NCBI GenBank assembly: GCA_900550475.1 | Contig: URSA01000008.1 | Location: 67,214 to 131,213 of the forward strand | Direction of reading: 5' to 3' | DNA: 64,000 nt | Origin: an uncultured Lachnospiraceae bacterium | GTDB lineage: Bacteria; Bacillota; Clostridia; Lachnospirales; Lachnospiraceae | Shown here: piece after piece, positions 7,905 to 16,179 of the stretch | Numbering within the stretch: position 1 is the first letter of the stretch | Layout: each line of letters starts with the position of its first letter | The notes under the pieces: generated by a model | The model's database searches: none | What the model was told of the DNA's origin: nothing | What the model saw: the letters and a program-made list of their open reading frames with translations, nothing else | Made by a program: the position numbers and the translations under genes

Positions 7905-8717
7905 ATGGGTTTTTTCTCGGAGTTGAAAGAGGACCTGTCACAGGCTGTCAATGAACTGATGCCGGAGGAAGCGGAGAACGCGGAGGCGGCAAAGGAGAAG
8001 GAAGCAGAAAACGAAGAGCTTCAGCCTGCTGCAGAGCATGCGGCGGACGAAGAGGCGGCTTCGGAGCGTGCGGATGATATGGCACAGCTCGACGCAATGC
8101 TTGCAAATGTAGATTCCATCAAGTTACCTGAGGAAGATACAGAGGAGGCACAGGAGCCGGAAACGGATCTTGAGACCAGTATCAGAGAGGCATTCGGAGA
8201 AAAGGAAGAGAAAAAAGAGGTGACAAGAATGGAAGTACAGACGAGAAGCGCGTCGGATGAGACAGCACTCATCACGGCAGGCATGGTTGTGACGGGAGAC
8301 GTTGCATCGGAAGGATCTATGGAGCTTGTAGGAACGGTGAACGGAAACATTTCCATTCTCGGCAAGCTGAACATTACGGGAACGATCAACGGCAATTCCA
8401 AGGCTGCGGAGATTTTTGCCGACAATGCAAAGATTACCGGAGAGGTAGTCAGTGAAGGGGCTGTAAAGATTGGACAGAGCTCCGTTATTATCGGCAACAT
8501 TTCGGCAAAGAGCGCAGTGATCGCAGGTGCGGTCAAGGGAGATATCGACGTACACGGCCCTGTTGTGCTGGATGCGTCTGCAATTGTGATGGGCAACATC
8601 AAGTCCAAAGCTGTCCAGATCAACAACGGTGCGGTGATCGAGGGTATGTGCTCCCAGTGCTATGCGGATGTCAACCCCACATCATTCTTTGACGAGTACA
8701 AAAAGGGAAAGAAATAA
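7905..8717 (+). CDS. Bactofilin-like polymer-forming protein with long acidic N-terminus
   Basis: A 270-aa protein. Residues 1 to about 115 are very acidic and Ala-rich (EEAENAEAAKEKEAEN), probably disordered. The C-terminal part (about 120-250) shows the repeating hydrophobic/Gly pattern of the bactofilin beta-helix, for example GTVNGNISILGKLNITG and GAVKGDIDVHGPVV. Bactofilins polymerise at the membrane and organise envelope enzymes. The N-terminus MGFFSELKEDLSQAV could be an amphipathic membrane-binding helix. It is directly downstream of the deacetylase, so co-transcription and joint envelope work are likely. The acidic extension is longer than in typical bactofilins of about 150 aa. Confidence 0.85.
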   Translation: MGFFSELKEDLSQAVNELMPEEAENAEAAKEKEAENEELQPAAEHAADEEAASERADDMAQLDAMLANVDSIKLPEEDTEEAQEPETDLETSIREAFGEKEEKKEVTRMEVQTRSASDETALITAGMVVTGDVASEGSMELVGTVNGNISILGKLNITGTINGNSKAAEIFADNAKITGEVVSEGAVKIGQSSVIIGNISAKSAVIAGAVKGDIDVHGPVVLDASAIVMGNIKSKAVQINNGAVIEGMCSQCYADVNPTSFFDEYKKGKK

Positions 8718-8744
8718 ACAGATCAGGACAAGGAGAGAAATCCC

Positions 8745-9440
8745 ATGCGCAGAATTTTGTTGAAGTTGAGCGGAGAAGCGCTCGCAGGCGACAAGCATAC
8801 CGGCTTTGACGAGGAGACGGTGCGGGGCGTTGCCCTGCAGGTAAAACAGCTCGTTGACGCAGGCTATGAGATCGGCGTTGTAACAGGAGGCGGCAATTTC
8901 TGGAGAGGGCGCTCCAGCGAAAATATCGACCGTACCAAGGCGGACCAGATCGGGATGCTTGCCACGGTTATGAACTGCATCTATGTATCGGAGATTTTCC
9001 GTTCCGTTGGCATGATGACCGCCATTCTCACTCCGTTTGAGTGCGGCTCCTTTACAAAATTGTTCTCCAAGGATCGGGCGAACAAATATTTTGCAAAGGG
9101 TATGGTCGTATTCTTTGCGGGAGGAACCGGGCACCCCTATTTCTCCACGGATACGGGTGTTGTGCTTCGGGCGGTTGAAGTGGATGCGGATGCCATCCTG
9201 CTTGCCAAGTCCATAGACGGCGTATATGATGCAGATCCCGCGAAGGTGCCGGACGCCAAGAAATACGACGAGGTTTCCATCGACGAAGTGATCGCAAAGA
9301 ATCTTCAGGTGGTGGATATGACAGCCTCCATACTTGCAAGGGACAACAAGATGCCCATGCTGGTATTCGGGCTGAACGAGAAAGACAGTATCGTAAATAC
9401 TGTGAAAGGAAATTTCACCGGAACGAGAGTAACAGTGTAG
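8745..9440 (+). CDS. pyrH: UMP kinase
   Basis: A 231-aa cytosolic amino-acid-kinase-fold enzyme making UDP from UMP in pyrimidine synthesis. The N-terminus MRRILLKLSGEALAGD is the standard UMPK start. GGGNFWRG and AGGTGHPYFSTDT bind phosphates and UMP, and SIDGVYDADP is conserved. AGGAGAG precedes the ATG. It opens the conserved cluster leading to frr, uppS, cdsA, dxr and rseP. Confidence 0.97.
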   Translation: MRRILLKLSGEALAGDKHTGFDEETVRGVALQVKQLVDAGYEIGVVTGGGNFWRGRSSENIDRTKADQIGMLATVMNCIYVSEIFRSVGMMTAILTPFECGSFTKLFSKDRANKYFAKGMVVFFAGGTGHPYFSTDTGVVLRAVEVDADAILLAKSIDGVYDADPAKVPDAKKYDEVSIDEVIAKNLQVVDMTASILARDNKMPMLVFGLNEKDSIVNTVKGNFTGTRVTV

Positions 9441-9480
9441 AGAGCCGATTGCAGACGCGGACGGCAGAATGTGAGGAAAC

Positions 9481-10032
9481 ATGGACGAGAGAATCAGTGT
9501 ATACGATGAAAAAATGAAGAAGGCTTATGAGTTTCTGGCGGCGGACTATGCGGCAATCCGTGCAGGACGCGCGAACCCGCATGTGCTGGATAAGCTGAAG
9601 GTAGACTATTACGGTACGCCGACCCCCATTCAGCAGGTGGGAAATATTACGGTTCCCGAGGCGCGGATCATCCAGATCGCACCGTGGGAAAAGACCCTGA
9701 TCAAAGCGATTGAGAAGGCAATCCTTACCTCCGATATCGGAATCACGCCCTCCAACGACGGCGCGGTGATCAGACTGGTGTTCCCGGAGCTGACCGAGGA
9801 GAGAAGAAAGGATCTGGTAAAAGAGGTCAAGAAGAAGGGTGAGGAGGCAAAGGTTGCGGTTCGCAATATCAGACGTGACGGCAACGATGCATTCAAGAAA
9901 CTGGCAAAGGCAGATGTTTCCGAGGACGAAGTGAAGCAGCTTGAGGATACGCTTCAGAAGCAGACCGACAAGTATATCAAGGATATTGATGCGCTGATTG
10001 AGACGAAATCCAAGGAGATTATGACCGTATAA
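9481..10032 (+). CDS. frr: Ribosome recycling factor
   Basis: A 183-aa protein of typical length (about 185). With EF-G it splits post-termination ribosomes. Family blocks visible include IRAGRANPHVLDKLKVDYYG, TPIQQVGNITVPEAR and the long C-terminal helix pair ending DALIETKSKEIMTV. It lies 40 bases after pyrH, the usual neighbour. Confidence 0.97.
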   Translation: MDERISVYDEKMKKAYEFLAADYAAIRAGRANPHVLDKLKVDYYGTPTPIQQVGNITVPEARIIQIAPWEKTLIKAIEKAILTSDIGITPSNDGAVIRLVFPELTEERRKDLVKEVKKKGEEAKVAVRNIRRDGNDAFKKLAKADVSEDEVKQLEDTLQKQTDKYIKDIDALIETKSKEIMTV

Positions 10033-10062
10033 TCAGGAATTTCACAGTAATTTCCGAAATGA

Positions 10063-10084
10063 GGGCGGGTCCGCGGACCTGCCC
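10063..10084 (+). other. GC-rich hairpin in the frr-uppS gap
   Basis: GGGCGGGTCC, a 2-base turn, then GGACCTGCCC: ten positions with one mismatch. Only TT follows, so it is a weak terminator at most. It may slow transcription or protect the 3' end of the pyrH-frr message. Confidence 0.5.
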
Positions 10085-10127
10085 TTCAGTCAATCAGGCA
10101 ACAGAGCCGATTACGGAAGGACAGGGT

Positions 10128-10850
10128 ATGGATATGGATGGATATAAAATGCCGTCACATGTTGCCATCATTCTGGATGGCAACGGCAGATGGGCAAAGG
10201 CGAAGGGAATGCCCCGCAATTACGGACACGTGCAGGGAGCAAAGACGGTGGAGGCCATCTGCGAAGAGGCATACCGTATGGGAATTGGGTATCTGACGGT
10301 GTATGCGTTCTCCACGGAAAACTGGAACCGTCCCAAGGAGGAAGTGGATGCACTGATGAAGCTTTTGCGCAACTATATGAAGACCTGTTTAAAAACAGCG
10401 GAAAAGAACAGGATGTGCGTGAGGGTTCTGGGAGACAAGACGGGACTGGATGCGGATATCAGACAGCGGATCGAGGAACTGGAGCAGGCAACGAAAAATA
10501 ATGACGGCCTGCATTTCCAGATTGCGCTCAATTACGGCGGAAGGGATGAACTCCGCCGCTGCATGACCGCGCTGGCAGAAGAGGCGAAGGCGGGCGTCCT
10601 GCAGCCGGAGAACATCACAGAACAGGTGATAAGCGATCATCTGGACACGGCGGGTATCCCCGAGCCGGATCTTTTGATCCGCACCTGCGGCGAGCAGAGG
10701 ATATCCAACTTTCTTCTGTGGCAGCTTGCCTACACGGAGTTTTATTTTACGCCGGTTGCATGGCCGGATTTCTCAAAAGAAGAATTGATGAAGGCGGTTG
10801 AGGCATATAATAAGAGAGACAGAAGATATGGCCTCGTGAAGGAGGAATAG
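10128..10850 (+). CDS. uppS: Isoprenyl transferase (undecaprenyl diphosphate synthase)
   Basis: A 240-aa cis-prenyltransferase extending farnesyl diphosphate to undecaprenyl diphosphate, the carrier lipid for wall synthesis. Motifs are AIILDGNGRWAKAKG near the N-terminus, FSTENWNRP, and RTCGEQRISNFLLWQLAY near the C-terminus. ATG 10128 is chosen because GGAAGG sits 7 bases upstream and the longer frame adds 23 residues without family similarity. cdsA follows after 2 bases. Confidence 0.95.
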   Translation: MDMDGYKMPSHVAIILDGNGRWAKAKGMPRNYGHVQGAKTVEAICEEAYRMGIGYLTVYAFSTENWNRPKEEVDALMKLLRNYMKTCLKTAEKNRMCVRVLGDKTGLDADIRQRIEELEQATKNNDGLHFQIALNYGGRDELRRCMTALAEEAKAGVLQPENITEQVISDHLDTAGIPEPDLLIRTCGEQRISNFLLWQLAYTEFYFTPVAWPDFSKEELMKAVEAYNKRDRRYGLVKEE

Positions 10851-10852
10851 AG

Positions 10853-11674
10853 ATGTTCTTGACCAGACTGATCAGCGGAGTTGTTTTGGTTATCATTGCG
10901 CTGGTGACGCTTATCATGGGCGGTCCCCTGCTTGCGGGAGTTTTGTTTTTTATTTCCTGCGTGGGCTATTACGAGCTTTGCAGAGCCATGGAAGTCCACG
11001 AAAAGGGGAAAAAGACCTGCGCACTGGAGATCGTGGGTTTTCTGGGTATCGCGGCATACTATGCGGTCATGTATTTTACGGACAGCGAACTCATGCTTTT
11101 AGTGCCTGTGATCGGCGTTTTTATGGGCGGCATGTGCGTTTATGTGTTCACGTTTCCAAGATACCATGCGGGACAGGTCGCGGAAGCCTTTTTCAGCTTT
11201 GTCTATGCGCCGGTGATGTTGTCCTTTATTTACATGACGCGGCAATTACATTACGGACAGTACATTGTGTGGCTGATCCTGCTCAGCTCATGGGGCTGTG
11301 ATACCTGCGCGTATCTGGTGGGAATCTGCATCGGAAAAAAGAAGATTTTCCCGGTGCTCAGCCCGAAAAAATCGCTGGAGGGCTGTATCGGCGGTGTTGT
11401 GGGAGCGGGACTTCTGGGCGCGGCGTACGGCTACTTTGCAGTGGAGCAGGTAGTGGCGGATCAGAAAGTCACATGGATCATTGCCCTGATCTGCATGGTG
11501 GGCGCCGTGATGAGCCAGGTGGGCGATCTTGCCGCTTCTGCCATTAAGAGAAACCGTGAGATCAAGGATTATGGGAAACTGATACCGGGACACGGAGGAA
11601 TCATGGATCGGTTTGACAGTGTGATCGTGACTGCACCCATGATTTTTTTCATGACGGCATTTCTGATCAAATAG
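10853..11674 (+). CDS. cdsA: Phosphatidate cytidylyltransferase
   Basis: A 273-aa integral membrane enzyme making CDP-diacylglycerol for phospholipid synthesis. Several hydrophobic helices are evident. The family signature near the C-terminus is intact: SAIKRNREIKDYGKLIPGHG followed by GIMDRFDS. It lies 2 bases after uppS and 13 bases before dxr. Confidence 0.95.
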   Translation: MFLTRLISGVVLVIIALVTLIMGGPLLAGVLFFISCVGYYELCRAMEVHEKGKKTCALEIVGFLGIAAYYAVMYFTDSELMLLVPVIGVFMGGMCVYVFTFPRYHAGQVAEAFFSFVYAPVMLSFIYMTRQLHYGQYIVWLILLSSWGCDTCAYLVGICIGKKKIFPVLSPKKSLEGCIGGVVGAGLLGAAYGYFAVEQVVADQKVTWIIALICMVGAVMSQVGDLAASAIKRNREIKDYGKLIPGHGGIMDRFDSVIVTAPMIFFMTAFLIK

Positions 11675-11687
11675 AGGGATACTTGCG

Positions 11688-12842
11688 ATGAAAAATATAG
11701 TGATACTGGGCTCTACGGGATCCATCGGAACCCAGACTCTGGAAATTGTAAGAAACAATAAAGACCTTAAGGTGGTGGCGCTTGCGGCGAACAGCAATGC
11801 CGAGCGGCTGGAGGAGCAGGTGCGGGAATTTGCACCGAAGATTGCCGTTATGTACGACGAGGAGGCAGCCAAGGAGCTTCGTGCGAGTGTTGCCGATCTG
11901 CCCGTGAAGGTGCTGTGCGGCATGGAAGGACTGCTGGAAGCGGCAGTCATGCCGGAAGCGGATGTGCTGCTCACCGCGGTGGTGGGGATGATCGGCATCC
12001 GTCCCACCCTGGCAGGCATAGAGGCGGGAAAGACGATTGCGCTGGCAAACAAGGAAACGCTGGTGTGCGCGGGACATCTCATCATGCCGCTTGCAAAAAA
12101 GAAGGGCGTGGCCATTCTGCCGGTGGACAGCGAACACAGCGCCATCTTCCAGTCCCTGAACGGCGAGCCGAAGGAGAGGCTTTCCAAGATTCTCCTGACG
12201 GCATCGGGAGGTCCTTTCCGGGGAAAGAAGCGGGAGGAGCTTGTCAATGTGAGACCGGAGGATGCACTCAGACATCCCAACTGGTCAATGGGAAGAAAAA
12301 TCACCATCGATTCCTCCACATTGGTCAACAAAGGGCTGGAGGTTATGGAGGCGGGCTGGCTGTTTGATGTGCCGGTTTCCAGGATACAGGTGGTGGTGCA
12401 GCCCCAGAGCGTGATTCATTCCATGGTGGAGTATGTGGACGGCGGCATTATGGCACAGCTCGGAACGCCGGATATGAAGCTGCCCATCCAGTATGCGCTC
12501 TTTTACCCGGACAGAAGACCGATGCAGGGGGAAAGACTGGATTTCTATAAGCTTGGGCAGATCACCTTTGAGGCGCCGGATACGGAGACCTTTAAAGCCC
12601 TGCCGTTAGCGTACAAGGCGGCTGGGATCGGAGGCAGCATGCCGACGGTTTACAATGCAGCCAACGAGAAAGCAGTCAGCCTGTTTTTAAACGGCAGGAT
12701 TTCTTATCTTCAGATTACGGAGATCATAGAGGCATGCATGGCGCGCCATCGTGCGGTCACCATGCCGGATGTGGAGCAGATCCTTGCCGTGGAGCAGGAG
12801 ACGTATCGATTGATAGCAGGAGAGTATGAGAAAAAAGTATGA
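11688..12842 (+). CDS. dxr: 1-deoxy-D-xylulose-5-phosphate reductoisomerase
   Basis: A 384-aa enzyme of the MEP isoprenoid pathway, making 2-C-methylerythritol 4-phosphate with NADPH. The Rossmann motif is ILGSTGSIGTQTLEIV. The active-site blocks PVDSEHSAIFQSL, TASGGPFRGK and HPNWSMGRKITIDSS are followed by LVNKGLEVMEA. Its last codons overlap rseP by four bases (ATGA). With uppS it supplies polyprenyl carrier lipid. Confidence 0.97.
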   Translation: MKNIVILGSTGSIGTQTLEIVRNNKDLKVVALAANSNAERLEEQVREFAPKIAVMYDEEAAKELRASVADLPVKVLCGMEGLLEAAVMPEADVLLTAVVGMIGIRPTLAGIEAGKTIALANKETLVCAGHLIMPLAKKKGVAILPVDSEHSAIFQSLNGEPKERLSKILLTASGGPFRGKKREELVNVRPEDALRHPNWSMGRKITIDSSTLVNKGLEVMEAGWLFDVPVSRIQVVVQPQSVIHSMVEYVDGGIMAQLGTPDMKLPIQYALFYPDRRPMQGERLDFYKLGQITFEAPDTETFKALPLAYKAAGIGGSMPTVYNAANEKAVSLFLNGRISYLQITEIIEACMARHRAVTMPDVEQILAVEQETYRLIAGEYEKKV

Positions 12843-13900
12843 TGACGATTATTTTGTTTATCCTGATTTTCGGGGTGGTGGTGCTGTCCCATGAATTTGG
12901 GCATTTTCTGATCGCAAAACTGAACGGAATCCATGTGGTGGAATTTTCCGTGGGAATGGGGCCTACCATCTGCTCTTTCAAGAGGAAGGAGACCAAGTAT
13001 GCCCTGAAGCTTCTCCCCATCGGCGGAGCCTGTATGTTTGAGGGCGAGGACGGACTGGAATCGGAGAGTACACCTGAGGAGGAGAAGAGCGACGAGGGCT
13101 CTTTCCTGAAGGCAAATATCTGGGCAAGGATGGCAACCGTGGTTGCGGGTCCGATCTTCAACTTTATTCTGGCATTTATCGTGGCGATCATTGTTGTATC
13201 CATTCAGGCACCGGCAAGGAGCGTGGTGGGTGATGTGTCGGAGGGAAGCCCCGCGCAGGCGGCGGGACTGCAGGCGGGCGACCGCATCGTGAGCATCAAT
13301 GGGGAAAAAACGCCGCTGTTCAAGGACATATCCCTGATCACCTACCTGAATCAGGGGAAGACCATGACGGTGGTCTATGAGAGAGACGGGCAGAAATATG
13401 AGACGGAGATTACCCCGGTCTATGCAGAGGATGCCGGCTATTACCTGATCGGAATTTACAGCACGGTTCTGACAAAGGCGGAGGGGCTTGAGGTGTTCCG
13501 AAGTGCCTTCTATGAAATGTGCTATTCCGTGAAAAATACCTACAAGAGCCTCGGAATGCTTGTAACGGGAAAACTGAGCAGGCAGGATGTAGCGGGGCCC
13601 GTGGGAATTGCCAATGTGGTGGGAAAGACCTATGAGACGGCAAAGAACTACGGCGTGGAATCCGTGGTTTACAGCATGCTCAGCATTGTACTGCTTTTGT
13701 CGGTCAATCTGGGAATTTTGAATCTGCTTCCCATTCCGGCGCTGGACGGATGCCGTCTGGTCTTTTTGATCATTGAACTGTTCAGAGGAAAACCTGTACC
13801 CCCGGAGAAGGAGGGAATCGTTCATTTTGTGGGGCTTGTGTTCTTTATGGTTCTCATGGTAGTGGTTCTCTTCAACGATCTGGTCAATATTTTTGGATAA
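12839..13900 (+). CDS. rseP: Site-2 membrane metalloprotease RseP/RasP
   Basis: A 353-aa intramembrane zinc protease. The first helix carries VVVLSHEFGHFLIAK with HExxH. The third helix region carries NLLPIPALDGCRL, the second zinc-ligand motif. One PDZ domain lies between (about residues 125-205). A charged insert EGEDGLESESTPEEE is at about 66-80. It cleaves anti-sigma factors or signal-peptide remnants in relatives, and the local target is unknown. Start overlaps the dxr stop. Confidence 0.94.
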   Translation: MMTIILFILIFGVVVLSHEFGHFLIAKLNGIHVVEFSVGMGPTICSFKRKETKYALKLLPIGGACMFEGEDGLESESTPEEEKSDEGSFLKANIWARMATVVAGPIFNFILAFIVAIIVVSIQAPARSVVGDVSEGSPAQAAGLQAGDRIVSINGEKTPLFKDISLITYLNQGKTMTVVYERDGQKYETEITPVYAEDAGYYLIGIYSTVLTKAEGLEVFRSAFYEMCYSVKNTYKSLGMLVTGKLSRQDVAGPVGIANVVGKTYETAKNYGVESVVYSMLSIVLLLSVNLGILNLLPIPALDGCRLVFLIIELFRGKPVPPEKEGIVHFVGLVFFMVLMVVVLFNDLVNIFG

Positions 13901-13966
13901 TATAGATAATTCGGGCAGCCGTATTTTGGAACATATCCCAAGTTGATATTTCCTGCGGCTGCTTTT

Positions 13967-13990
13967 ATACTGTTTATTACTTAACAGTAT
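13967..13990. promoter_or_regulatory. 8-bp inverted repeat before the kinase gene
   Basis: ATACTGTT, an 8-base spacer, AACAGTAT, ending 18 bases before the kinase start. It may be an operator or an mRNA hairpin near the ribosome site. A longer, looser pair GCAGCCG...CGGCTGC with TTTT just upstream (13915-13965) could end the rseP transcript. Confidence 0.45.
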
Positions 13991-14008
13991 GACGAATGGG
14001 AGGCATGA

Positions 14009-14701
14009 GTGGAGGAGGAGAGATACAGGATTCTTAAGAAAATCGGCGAGGGTGCGACAGCGGAGGTCTTTCTTGCGTATGATGCGGTGACAGACCGGAG
14101 AGTTGCAATCAAATGCGGCTTCCGGCGCGGGCTCTTGCAGCGGGAGGCAAGGATGCAGGCAATGCTTTCCCACAGCGCATTTCCCTGCCTGTATGATTAT
14201 GCGGAGCGGGAGGGGAAAAGCCTGCTTTTCATGGAATACATAGAGGGGGAGAACTTGAAGCAGCGCCGCCATAGGATCCGGTTTTACAGGCAGCAGGAGG
14301 CAGTCCGCATTGTGCAGGGGACGGCAGAGGCGCTTCTGCCGCTGCATGAAGCGCAGATACCCTTTGTGTACGGAGATATCAAGCCGGAGCATATCCTGTT
14401 ACAGCCGGACGGGAAACTGCGGCTGGTGGATCTGGGAGCTGCGGTGGCGGCGGATCGGGACAGCCCTTTTAAAAGAGGCGGGACGCCCGGCTATGTGCCA
14501 CCTGAGACATGGTCAGGGCGCCCGGATCCGCGCAACGATATCTATGCGCTGGGAAAACTGATGCAGATGCTTACGGAGGATGGAAAATCCCTTCCGTCCC
14601 CCGGATACCGCGCCGTGGCGGAGCGCTGCGTGCAGAGGGATCCGGCGGCAAGATACCGTTCTTTGCGGGAATTCCTTGCAGCAATGCGAAAGATAGGATA
14701 A
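14009..14701 (+). CDS. Small soluble Ser/Thr protein kinase-like protein
   Basis: A 230-aa protein covering little more than a minimal Hanks-type kinase domain. Visible are the Gly loop IGEGATAEVF, the VAIK lysine, the alpha-C glutamate in LLQREARMQAML, the catalytic loop YGDIKPEHILL (Asp and Lys kept; the usual HRD is YGD), DLG in place of DFG, and the activation-segment end GTPGYVPPE. No membrane segment and no PASTA repeats follow, unlike PrkC/Stk1. The start is GTG with GGGAGG five bases upstream; ATG 14005 leads to a short frame. It heads a run of three uncharacterised membrane genes and probably acts with them. Confidence 0.82.
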   Translation: MEEERYRILKKIGEGATAEVFLAYDAVTDRRVAIKCGFRRGLLQREARMQAMLSHSAFPCLYDYAEREGKSLLFMEYIEGENLKQRRHRIRFYRQQEAVRIVQGTAEALLPLHEAQIPFVYGDIKPEHILLQPDGKLRLVDLGAAVAADRDSPFKRGGTPGYVPPETWSGRPDPRNDIYALGKLMQMLTEDGKSLPSPGYRAVAERCVQRDPAARYRSLREFLAAMRKIG

Positions 14702-14771
14702 AATAAGAGATTGTGGGGGACAAAAATTCACTCGCTATGCGCAAAAGACATGCGCAGAAATGGAGAAAAAC

Positions 14772-15536
14772 ATGAAATGTCAACATTGCGGAGCAGAATA
14801 CGACGACAGAAGTCCCGTATGCCCTTACTGTCAATCGGAAAACATACAGGAGGCGGAGCGGAGAAAGAAGGAGGCGCTTGCGGCGTACGATAAGGAAGCG
14901 CTGCAAATGCGCAAGGAGATGGAGGGATACGCAAAGAAGAAGGCGAGAACTCTCACATGGTGGATTCTTCGTATCACAGGCATTCTCTTTCTGGCGGCAG
15001 TGCTCATAACGGCGGGTATCCTGATTGCAGGTAAGCTGCGGGCAGGACATTCCTATAAGCGGGATCAGGTGCATCTGGAAAAACTGGACGAGATGTATGT
15101 GCAGGGAGATTACGCGGGAATTGAGGAGTATGTCAAAGAAAACGAACTCTGGTCGGTCTCCTATGAGAAGTACGAGCAGATCTGCTATGTGCAGAATGCA
15201 TATGCCCGTTTCCTCGAGCAGCTTACAAAGTTAAAGCAGCTTTCGGAGGAAACCGTCCTTGACAGGGAGAAACAGATCGGCTACATAGAAAGCAGCGCAT
15301 CCTACGCTGCGGATGACGCATGCTATGTCCTCTCAAAGAGTGCGGAGTATGCGAAAGATGCCGCCATATTGGGAAATGAGGCGTGCATGGAGCAGTTTTA
15401 CGAGCTCTGTGCGCAGACCTTATCGCAGCTTGGCTGCACCGAGGAGGAGACAGAGGAAGCTGCATTGTCGGAGGATGGCGGCAAGGAAGTGATCGCGGGC
15501 CGGATCCGGGATTATTATGTAAAGGTACAGGAGTGA
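14772..15536 (+). CDS. Zinc-ribbon membrane protein of unknown function
   Basis: A 254-aa protein I do not recognise beyond its architecture. Residues 1-25 form a zinc ribbon with paired CxxC (MKCQHCG and CPYCQ). A charged, helical stretch (about 26-60) leads to one membrane helix (about 62-88). The rest (about 90-254) is a largely helical domain on the other side, rich in Glu, Tyr and Lys. Zinc-ribbon-in orientation (cytosolic) is the likelier topology. ATG 14772 is chosen because GGAG is 6 bases upstream; ATG 14760 has no site. The next gene has the same plan, which suggests duplicated subunits. Confidence 0.7.
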   Translation: MKCQHCGAEYDDRSPVCPYCQSENIQEAERRKKEALAAYDKEALQMRKEMEGYAKKKARTLTWWILRITGILFLAAVLITAGILIAGKLRAGHSYKRDQVHLEKLDEMYVQGDYAGIEEYVKENELWSVSYEKYEQICYVQNAYARFLEQLTKLKQLSEETVLDREKQIGYIESSASYAADDACYVLSKSAEYAKDAAILGNEACMEQFYELCAQTLSQLGCTEEETEEAALSEDGGKEVIAGRIRDYYVKVQE

Positions 15537-15543
15537 GAACCGT

Positions 15544-16179
15544 ATGAAGTGTCCATATTGCGGCGGGGAGGTATCCTCGCAGAGCGTGAAGTGCCCTTAC
15601 TGCGGAAGGGACAACAAAGAGGGAATTGCCTTTCAGGAGGAAGTCAGGAAAAGGATCGATAAAAACCGGCTGCTGCGACCGTTTTTGATCAAGCAGAAGA
15701 CGCCGGAGCTGGTACAGCGCATGCTCACCCGTATTCTGCTCATCATAGCCGGAGTGAATGTGCTGTTAATTGTGTGCAGCTTTGGCGTTTATATATGGAG
15801 CGGGCGGGAAAGCAAGACTGTGCCTGAAAGCGGTAGCCATGCGGAGGCGTATGTACAGAATTTCGGGTTCGGAGAGGAATACTACACCGAAAGCTTCGGG
15901 GAGTCAGTGCGGGATTACCTGGCGTGTGAGGAGAGCGGAAAGCAGCCTGCAAGAGGAGACATTGAGCAGATGGTGCAGGCGGCGTATCATGCGATGAAGG
16001 ACGGAGAGGACGAGACCTACATACGGGCATTCTTTTCCGGGTATCTGGCGCTTGACGATAAGGAATGTGCGTTTCTTGATGCGGCACTTGAGGAGGACGC
16101 ACCCTATTCCGTGGACAATAACCTGAAGGACATTGCCGTGGAGGCTGTTTTAAAGCGCGCGGAAGGAGGCAGACCATGA
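15544..16179 (+). CDS. Second zinc-ribbon membrane protein
   Basis: A 211-aa protein with the same plan as the upstream gene: an N-terminal zinc ribbon MKCPYCGG...KCPYCGR (residues 1-21), a basic segment, one membrane helix at about 62-85, and a helical acidic C-terminal domain. Similar layout but low obvious identity suggests ancient paralogy. It starts 7 bases after its neighbour, and its stop overlaps the next start (ATGA). Function unknown; the kinase upstream and the shared operon point to a joint membrane complex. Confidence 0.7.
   Translation: MKCPYCGGEVSSQSVKCPYCGRDNKEGIAFQEEVRKRIDKNRLLRPFLIKQKTPELVQRMLTRILLIIAGVNVLLIVCSFGVYIWSGRESKTVPESGSHAEAYVQNFGFGEEYYTESFGESVRDYLACEESGKQPARGDIEQMVQAAYHAMKDGEDETYIRAFFSGYLALDDKECAFLDAALEEDAPYSVDNNLKDIAVEAVLKRAEGGRP

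Noticed and set aside
14005..14037. ATG start for the kinase gene at 14005
   Set aside because: That frame stops after about ten codons; GTG 14009 opens the kinase frame with a good ribosome site.
12710..14392. 560-codon minus-strand frame across rseP and the kinase gene
   Set aside because: Covers two genes with clear catalytic motifs on the + strand; no ribosome site or recognisable domain.
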